Shown here piece by piece: positions 55,446 through 64,000 of a DNA stretch of 64,000 bases. The DNA lies in the NCBI GenBank assembly GCA_900074885.1, contig FJUW01000007.1, forward strand, positions 1,044,704-1,108,703. Reading direction: 5' to 3'. Below the pieces are notes generated by a model. That model was not told the DNA's origin. It saw only the letters and a program-made list of their open reading frames with translations, and did no database searches. The DNA comes from Rhynchosporium graminicola. Its lineage: Eukaryota > Ascomycota > Leotiomycetes > Helotiales > Ploettnerulaceae. The position numbers and the translations under genes were made by a program. The first letter of the stretch is position 1, and each line of letters starts with the position of its first letter.

Positions 55446-58400
55446 TTGCTCCCCCTCTAAGAAGAGCTTAACCCTAAGCTAGGAAGGTTATAGTTTATAC
55501 TAGAAATTAGTCTTTATTATAACTATTTTCGTTAATATTCGCGTAATAAGTACTAACTGCTCTTTAATAGTAGTAAATTCTTTATCAGATACTAACTAGT
55601 TATATTATTATAATAGTATTATATTAATTATAGCTTCTAAATCAGGCGGTACGCTATATTTACTTTATTTATTTATAGTAGGAGTCGACTTTAAGTAGAG
55701 TGTAAAGTATATAAAAGAAGAGGTTTATTAATATTAGAGCTTTTTTTCTTTAACTATAATAACTACTTAAACTATAAGTATTCTCTCCCTAAGCTATAAT
55801 ATAATTACTAGAGTAGATATCGTTACTAACTATTATAATAGTACTATTATAATCTTATATATTAATTAACTTAATTAACTCTTTTCTTATTATAAGTAAG
55901 TTACCTGCTTTAGAGTTAGAGATAATCTTTAGATAGAGTATAAGGGTTTCACGGATCTATAATACTAATACTCATAGTACTCTTACTAGTTCCCGCTAGT
56001 ACTCTTTCAGCGGCGTATTATATATATTACCTGCGATATATTCGCGCTTTCCTTAAGCTAAAGTATAATAATACTTTTATCTTAGAACTTCTATATTTAT
56101 TTAATAAGCTTAACTTTAAGCTTTATAAGTATTATTTAGCGTTAAAGACTAGTTATAAGTATATAAATTACTTAAACCTAAATATAGTTATATATATTAA
56201 CGCGTTATAATTACCTGATTATATTAATATAAAGTATATTATTTTATCTAGTTTACTTTCTAGTAATAAAGCTAAAGATATAAAGCTAAATTAGGGCGGT
56301 ATTATAACTACTTATAAGGCTATTAATCAGATCTATTATCTTGCGAAATCTACTACTCCTACTATTATATTAGAGATTACTATTATATAATTAGTAAAGA
56401 CTTAAGCTTTAAGGCGATCTATAAAGAAAGTTTTTAAGGAGTTAGAGTTTATTAAAGTAATAAGTTAAGATCTTAGAACTCTTAGATATTATTATAATAT
56501 TAATATAATATAAGATTTAGATACTTTAATAATAGATTTAGCGAAATCTAAAGTAGTAATATAAAAAGTATTAAAGTAAATAAAGAAGCTAAATACTATT
56601 ATATAGGAAAATTACGAAGAAAGCTATATTTAAAGCTATAATATCTAATACTAAGAGAAAGAGGAGTCTACTTTCTAGTTCTAAGATAGCGTCAGATCTA
56701 GATACTCTCGGACTCTCTTTAAAGAAGAAAGCTTATAAGATTAGCTATTATACTCGATCTGCTACTAGAGCTATATTAGTAAATTTAGATAAAGAGTTAG
56801 ATATAGTAATTCTAGTTCTAGATATTCTAGATATTCTAAATACCTTAAGAGAGAAAGCTAGTAAAATAGAAGAAGTAAAGGAAGTAGAGTTTTAGATATA
56901 GTACTATTATAGAGTATAATCGGAGGATTATCCTTAGTAATAAATTTTAATACTAGTACCTATAATTATTTATTCTATTTTCTTAAGCTTTAATCTATTA
57001 ATTTAGTTTACGCGGAGGTCTAGATTTACTTAAGTTAATAATATAGAAGTCTCTAACTTTATATAGAGTACTTCTTAAGTTAGAAGCGTTATATTAAGTT
57101 AAGTCTAAGCTATAGCTTAGCTAGCTAACTTAATACTTTAGATTACCTCTTAGGAGCTATATAATAAGTACGTCTTATAACTCCTACTCTTCTTAACTAG
57201 TAATAATCTCTAGGAGTAGATTTAGTAGCTCTTAGCTTAGTAATAAGTTATCTAAGTCCTTAAAAAGTAATTCCGAGGCGAATATACTATATATAGAAGA
57301 TCTAGGAAATAAATCTAGCTTATAAGAGTATCTAATCTTAGCTAAGACTTAATATAATCTTACTTAGAAGCTAGATAGCTTTTTACTTAGCTAGTTATTC
57401 TTAAGTTTCTTTATAGAGAGAAATATCTTATCTCTAACTTCTTAGTCGATATTATATTATTTCAGGTTAGTAATAGCGCTTATTCTCTACTAAATAGCTA
57501 TTATATTAGCTTTTATAAACTCGATAGCGGATTTAGTATATTTAGCTAAGGATTTAGTATTAATATAGTTAATCTTCTCTTATAATATTAGTATAGTAAA
57601 TTACTTCTAATCCTAGCTATTCTATAGTAGTATATTATATTTAAGAGTATATAACGTTATACTAATAGAATCATAAGGTAGGGTTATTTAAGTATAGTTT
57701 ATTATTATTAGTAGTTCGCTCTAGTTACTCTAGTAATAATTAACGAAAAGTCTAAGGCGTTAGTCGATATACTAGTTTATAATCTCTATTTATTTATTAG
57801 TTTACTAATAGAAAGAGGTAAAGAGCTTAACCTTAACTCTAATTATATAGTAAAACTCTTACTAGAAGGATAAGATAAACTACGCTCCTTATTCAGATAT
57901 AATTAACTTAGAGGTATATCTGAAACGATATATCTATTAGATAAATAGTATAGCTATCCCACGGGTATTAATATTATAATAATATAATACTAATATAAAG
58001 TCCTTCCTTAAGTAGTTAATAAATACTAAAATCTTATTAAGTCCTTAATTATTAGATAGGAAATCCTTAAAATCTATAGCTCGATACTATATAAGATAGC
58101 TAAGTACTAGTAATAAGTAGAGGAATCCTTATTATTTAGTCTTCTTCAGATAAGAGTACTAATAAGAGCGGTAATTACAAGTATACTATTTTATATCTAA
58201 TATAAGTTCTTTCTAGTAGTAATAAGTAGAAACTATTTCAGTAGTCTTATAAGTATTTAGATAAGTAGAGGAAGCTTAATCGTAGATTTTGCTAATTAAA
58301 TAGGTATATAATAAGATATATCATTATATATATAGATAACTATTATAAAGTAATAAGCTATTATTAATAATATAGCTATTTTCTAATATATTCCGTTTAT

Positions 58401-59952
58401 TAGAGAACGATTCTTAGTTAGATTAATATAACTTCTCGATTAGACCGAAAGAGTTATATGCGAGTCCTAATAGTATATTAGTACTCAGTAATATTAAGTA
58501 TATATAACTAATCTGATTAATAAAATATTTAGCTAATTTCGTATTAATCCTAAGATCTAAGTTATCTAGTAGTAATAAGACCTGAGATCTATTATCCTAT
58601 TTCTGCTATTCTTATATCTTTAGGTCTTATTCCCTATAGCTAAGGATATTAGCTTTAGTATTATCTTTACTAAGTATATATATAATTTGAAAATTAAATT
58701 TATATAGAAATTCTATCTATCTAGCTTACTTACTAGTTAGGACTTTAGTAGTTATAAAGTATTCTAAGGATCGATAGTCTATATATATACTAGTATAGTA
58801 TTATAGCGATATAAGTTTAAGTCTCTATTTCTGGAAATACTTAATAATAGCGTATAATTCCTTATTATAGATCTCTTAGTTTAGTTCGTATCTATTAAGA
58901 ATATCGAAGTAGAATCTAATTAGATACAACTAGTTATCTTTATATAATTAGGAGATAATTCTAGCTATTATAATATTAGAGGTATTAGTTTCTAGTTTAG
59001 TTTATAATTCTAGGTCGAAGTAATATAGTTTCTATACTAATAATAGCTATTACTATAGCTCGTCGAAGGATTTCTTATAATTATTAGTAAAATTCTATAG
59101 TACTATAGGACTAGTAAGTATTAAGAGAGGTTTAGCGATAGGACTAAAATTCCGAATAAATTAATAGTAAAAGCTATAGAATCCTAGGAAAGATTTTATA
59201 GTTATTACTATTTCAGGGTACTTCTAGTTTACTAATAGTACTACTTTCTCAGGATCTAGCTCGATTCTATTAATAGTAATAATATATTTAAGGTATTTAG
59301 TCCGAGTAATATGCAATTCGCTCTTCTTAATATCTACTTAGAGTCCGGTATCTATTAAGTATTATAGTACTAATTTAATATATTCTTCGTACTCTTAGAG
59401 CGTTTCCGAATATATAAGAATATTATCTAGGTAAGCTATATAGAAATCGTCTAGATAATCTAATAGTATATTATTTATATATCGCTAGTATATACTAGGT
59501 CTATTATAGAGCTTAAAAGATTATACCTTATATTTCTAGAACTTAAAGCGAGTTCAGAAGATAGTATACTCCTCTGATTTAGAGTCTATATAGATATAGT
59601 TAAATATTACCCGGATATCTAGTTTAGTAAAAACTATAGCTTTAGATATATAAGTTAAGAGCTTATCGATCTTAAGTATTAGATATAAATCCTTTCGAGT
59701 AATCGTATTAAGCTTATGATAATTAATATAGAAGCGTAAGCTTCTATCGGCTTTCTTAACGAATAATATAAGTAATACGAAGGGACTTTAGCTAGATTTA
59801 ATAAATCTATTAAAAGGAATATCCCTATTCTCGTATACCTATAGGGATAGGAGTAATATTCATAGAGGAATTAGACGATAGTAGGTTAGACTATTATCTT
59901 TATTAAGTAACTTAACTACTAAAGTTATAATAACTATAGATCTATAATATAT

Positions 59953-59976
59953 CCCGGATATTCTTTAATATCCGGG
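59953..59976. other. Perfect 10-bp stem hairpin beside a non-mutated patch
   Basis: CCCGGATATT, loop CTTT, AATATCCGGG. About 80 bases to the right (to about 60052) keep CA and TG, unlike the surroundings, suggesting a small later insertion. Identity unknown. Confidence 0.5.
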
Positions 59977-61922
59977 CCTATGCACTAGCTCTAGTCCCGA
60001 TTAGGTTGCCATGTAATACTGCACTGAATACTAACTATTCTAACAAAATCCCTTATTTAGGTTCTTTATAAGATACTCCTTAGTTACTTATAGTTCTTCT
60101 ATAGACTATTAATATAAAGGCGAATATATATTAGATAATAGTTCTTTTAGAATAATTTTATAATTATATAAGCGATATAGCAGAAGAATATTAGAATCCC
60201 GCTTAGAAAAAGCCTCTTTAAGAGTATAGTATTATTCCGGTAGTTTTTCGGCTATAAGTTATTCGGTATCGGAATCCTTAGAAAAGTTATTATCTAGATA
60301 ACCTTATAAGATATAATCTATCTTATAGATACTAGTAAAAAATAATTTAAAGCTTTTATATCTTATATTAAAATAAAAAGCTATAGTACTAATTTAGTAA
60401 ATCAGAACCGGTTTCTAGATCCTCGAAGATTAAGAAGAGTACTCGTAGTAAGGTTTCGACGTAAGTACTTTTCTCGATGATTTCAGAGTAGAAAAGGGTT
60501 CGGATTCCTTAGTAATAAGCGAGAATAAGTTAAATAATAAGGATAATATATTAATATACTATATTACTACTATTTAGGGTAATTAGCGTTAATCTAACTA
60601 ATTTATAACTAAGTCCTACGTATTAGTATTAGTTTAGTAGGATCGATTAATATTAGGTTTATAAGGTAGTAGAGTTATAATTATCTTCTTATCGTATCAG
60701 AAGGTAGCTAAATAGTATTCCGGTTATAGTAGCTTATAATAGAGCGTATCAAGTTTAGTTTAAAATTATTATATCTATTTAATACTAATAATTATATCTT
60801 ATTATCCTAAATCGAGAAGAATAAAAAAGTAGTTATAAATACGCTTACTATTAATAGAAAGATATAAACATATAAAATAAGTAATATAAGTTCTAATAGA
60901 CTATTAGAAACTATATATTAGAATAGAATAGAGTAGTAGCTCGATTTTAATACTAAGGGCCCCTGATAGTTATCTAGTAAGAGTGCGATTAATAAATAAG
61001 TAGCTATTCGCTCCGGTATCGATTAAGCTATTTATAGAGACTCTTAGCTTATTTATATTAATTATAGCTAAGTATATAAATTACTTATCTCTTATTAGAG
61101 GGTTAAGGTTAAGATTAGAGAGGTTATACTTACGTAGACTTAAGAAGGAGTTTTTATTTAGGCTTAATTATTTCCCTTTTATATTAGTTCAGATTCGGAA
61201 GATATATCTTCTATTACCTTTTCAGTTACTTCTTCCTTTTCCGGAAACTCGTTAATTAATTATACTTTCAGCAGGTTAAAGTAGTTTAGCTTAATATAGC
61301 CGAGCTATCTATAATTATAATACTTAAGGGTTTCTCCGGTCGAGGTAATAAGGCGTTTTAGTACAGAGGAAGTATTAGCTTATACTAGGGTAGAGGTACG
61401 TATATATAGTGCGAGAGTAGTTTATCGAGGAGCTAAGCTTAGGAACTAGTAAGAAGTAGAACTAGAAGAGGTCGTAGTAGTAATAGTAAGCTTATAGCAC
61501 TATATCTAAGGAGTAGTTTTCTCGGGATAAGTATATTCTGAGTTATAGCGATATTTAGTATTAAAAGAAAGTAGTAATCTGACTATAGAGGCATAATCCT
61601 TATTCTATATTAATTTAATAATAAGAGTTAAAGTATATAAAGATAATATAATCTTATTCTATATATAGAAGAATTACTCTTTCTTTTTAATTTTACTTTA
61701 GATAATAGCGCTTTAAAATCAACTACGAAAACTCAGCGAAAGTCTCGCAGATATAGCTAAATTATTATATTTCTAAGTAATAAGAGGTATTATAATAGTT
61801 ATCTTCTTCTAAACTAGTAAGAAATTTCTTCTTTAATAAGGAGATTATTTTATTACTAATCTTAAACTTATTAGTAAAGTACTAGAGCATAAGATACTCT
61901 TTAGCTAATCTAGTAACTAGTC

Positions 61923-62428
61923 TATCACGAACCCGGTAAGGTTCTTAGCACCAAAACCGTCTTAGCACCAGAATACTAATAGTACTACTATATAGTACGT
62001 ACTAAACGGGTTTTGGTACTAAGAGAGAGTTAGTACTATTGGGAGAATAGTACTAATACGATTATAGTATAAATAAGCGACTAGTATTATAAGCCTACCT
62101 ATATCGTAGTAATAATAATATTATAGTTATAGGTAATCTTGGATCACGTGATAGAATCTTACTTAGCGGGAGTTTAAGATATGGAGTCGGACTCCATATT
62201 AAAGGACTCCTAGGTAGAGGACTCCCTCTAGGAGAAGGGGACTCTATATAAGACTAGTACTTCTGCTATTAGATAGGAGCTTCGTACTCAAATTCATATA
62301 GTAATTAATACCTGCTTATAACGTCTTAATTTTAATTAAGAACCGAATTTCTTATTTACTTTACTTCATAGCTAATACTAACTGACGAGCCTATATACCG
62401 CGTACCAGTCAGAACCAGGAACGTTATA
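61923..62428 (+). repeat. Solo LTR1a
   Basis: 506 bp, TATCACGAACC...GGAACGTTATA, with a perfect target duplication TAGTC (61918-61922 and 62429-62433). A single LTR flanked by a target duplication is the product of LTR-LTR recombination. Confidence 0.85.
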
Positions 62429-63169
62429 TAGTCCTTATACGAGAACGCGCCGGAGAGGTCTATAGAATAGTAGTTAGCGTTTATAGCTAGCTAGTCTCGT
62501 ATTAATACTCTTTATTAAAGGAAAGTAGAGTATAATCTATTATCTAAGAGTAAGATCTTCCTTGTAAAATAAGACTTCTTAGGGCGTAACTCTACTAATT
62601 CAGCGCTAAGAGAGAGTAATAATTTATTAGGAATAGTATTCTCTCTCTTGATACTATATATTAGAATAGAGTTTACTAGCTTATTAAACTCCGGAATACG
62701 CAGAGATTATAATACTAGCTCTAGTAGAAGAGTCGAAGATAAGCGAGGAACCCTTAAGAGGAACTTATCTTATACGGAGATTAGTTTATCTATAGTATCT
62801 TCTAAAGAGTTATTCTTTACTTCTTATTCTACTAATTATTATAAGAGGGAATAGATCAGATTCGAGTTATCTCTAGAGATAAGAGTACTTAGCGATTATA
62901 CTTCTAATAAGTTTCGCTTTTATTTTCCTTTCTTTCTTAGTTAGTACTTCCTTAATAAGATATTAATATTCTCTAGTATAAGAGATATTTAGAGTAAAGG
63001 AGAGTATAATTGATTAGGTTCAGAGGTAGAGCGGGAGGGATCGAGTTAGGTTCCTTTAGAACTAGAAGAGTCTCTAGTTTATTAGTTAAGAGCTATAATA
63101 GTAGCCTAAAAAGGGGTATATTAGGGCTATTTCAGCGGCGATATATAAAAGTTAAAGATTCGGGGTATT

Positions 63170-63662
63170 TGTCACGAACCAGCATAGTTCTTAGCACTAA
63201 AACCGTCCTGGCACCAGAATACTGATAGTATCACCCAGTAGTGAATACCAGATGGGTTTTAGTACTAATAGAGAGTTAGTACTATTGAAAGGAAGGCACT
63301 AATACGATTACGGTATAAACAGTAAGTGGTACTATACGCCTACCTGTATTATAGTAATAATAGTATTATAGCTATAGGTGATCCAGGATCACGTGACATG
63401 CTAGACTGCTAGACGGTCTTGCGGGCTTACACGCTCTGCAAGATGTCTTGCATAGCTAGCATAAGGGAACGAAGGTTCTATATAAGACTAGCACTTCTGC
63501 CTTTAGATAGGAGCTTCGTACTCAAATTCATATAGTAATTAACACCTGCTTATAACGTCTTAATTCTAATTAAGAACCGAACTTCTTATTTACTTTACTT
63601 TATAGCTGATACTAACCGACGAGCCTGTATACCGCGTACTAGCCAGAACCAGGAACGTTATA
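63170..63662 (+). repeat. Solo LTR1b
   Basis: 493 bp, TGTCACGAACC...GGAACGTTATA, with a perfect target duplication GTATT (63165-63169 and 63663-63667). Many CA/TG sites remain, so it is among the least mutated LTRs. Confidence 0.85.
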
Positions 63663-63814
63663 GTATTAATATACTTTCTTTAAAATCTATCTATAATTCC
63701 TTTATACTAAGGGGGTTATTAAAAGAGTATTAGTAAAGACCTCCTTTATTTTATTATTTATAATAAGCTAAATTAAACTCTGATTTATAGCTATCCGAGA
63801 GATCTCTAGAATCT

Positions 63815-64000
63815 TGTCACGAGTGAATAATATATATACGAGGGTTTATAATAGTATTTAATAAGTTCGATAAGGAGAGAGTACGAATCTAACTAGAAGC
63901 CGTAAGGAAAAGTGCATAGTACTAAGGCTTAACCGAGCCTTGGTTAGCGATTCGTACTAGTAATACTAGTACTATAACCTAAGGGCTTAACTCTTATATT
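63815..64000 (+). mobile_element. Start of another LTR element, cut by the window edge
   Basis: At 63815 the LTR2 leader (compare 31840-31742 reversed) stops abruptly and TGTCACGAGTG begins. The LTR1-like first seven bases are followed by unrelated sequence with CA/TG present. It is probably a different LTR family. Confidence 0.45.

Larger units (their letters stand above)
55446..63814 (-). mobile_element. Ty3/Gypsy internal region (LTR2 family), RIP-inactivated
   Basis: About 7.4 kb without its two solo-LTR insertions. The minus strand shows a clear gypsy reverse transcriptase near 59450-59170: AYLDNILIYSETL, then SFLGF, RNFSPIAKPLL and neighbouring positions, interrupted by stops. Integrase should lie toward 55.5-57.5 kb and gag toward 61-63.8 kb, where the sequence is the reverse complement of 31742-32353. 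The 5' LTR is not reached: another element starts at 63815. Confidence 0.7.

Noticed and set aside
1..64000. tRNA, rRNA and other structured RNA genes
   Set aside because: None was recognised by eye on either strand; a covariance-model scan would be needed to exclude them.

Overview
The window is from a filamentous ascomycete (Pezizomycotina). Its genes have short GT-AG introns of 45-118 bp. They include a Zn(II)2Cys6 regulator with a fungal_trans domain, a BAR-PH-GRAM-VASt protein of the Sip3/Lam class, KRI1 and a fungal Rab5. Its transposons carry the mark of RIP (repeat-induced point mutation). A Leotiomycete is plausible, but the sequence alone does not fix the class.

Layout. (1) 1-29.6 kb is a normal gene-rich compartment. 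In order it holds an unrecognised ORF (236-1267, -), a DUF3074 START-like protein with a coiled coil (6610-8935, -), a Sip3/Lam1/Lam3-type lipid-transfer protein (10326-14805, -), a Zn2Cys6 transcription factor (18697-21881, +), KRI1 (22257-24272, -) divergent from Rab5 (24667-25515, +), a FIT/Scs3 family membrane enzyme (26344-27432, -) and a multi-pass membrane protein (28264-29217, +). The spacers are full of CCTA/TAGG and pentanucleotide microsatellites. (2) 29.6-38.5 kb is AT-rich, almost without CpA/TpG, and consists of decayed, rearranged Ty3/Gypsy elements. (3) 38.5-43.8 kb is an island of normal composition. It holds one small secreted-protein gene (39710/39892-40631, -) with two tandem, diverged, in-phase terminal exons, plus several short inverted-repeat elements. 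(4) 43.8-64 kb is a nested retrotransposon block. A gag-only LTR element (44396-46647, TSD AACTT) sits in a gypsy gag fragment. A minus-strand gypsy element, called LTR2 here, starts at 47553. Its 3' LTR is split by a second minus-strand gypsy element, LTR1 (47766-55375, TSD AATAC). That element is in turn interrupted by a 956-bp Mutator-like element (53188-54143, TSD ATTATTAA) carrying a FAR1-type DNA-binding ORF. Two solo LTRs (TSDs TAGTC and GTATT) and the start of another element follow.

How the parts relate. Several genes in the first part act on membranes and lipids: START-like, VASt, FIT and Rab5. The rest are nucleolar ribosome assembly and transcription. The second half has the two-speed structure of many plant-associated fungi: mutated repeats surrounding an island with a candidate secreted effector. 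Family names LTR1, LTR2 and LTR3 are local labels. Exon structures, TSDs and terminal repeats were read by eye from the sequence; no database search was possible.
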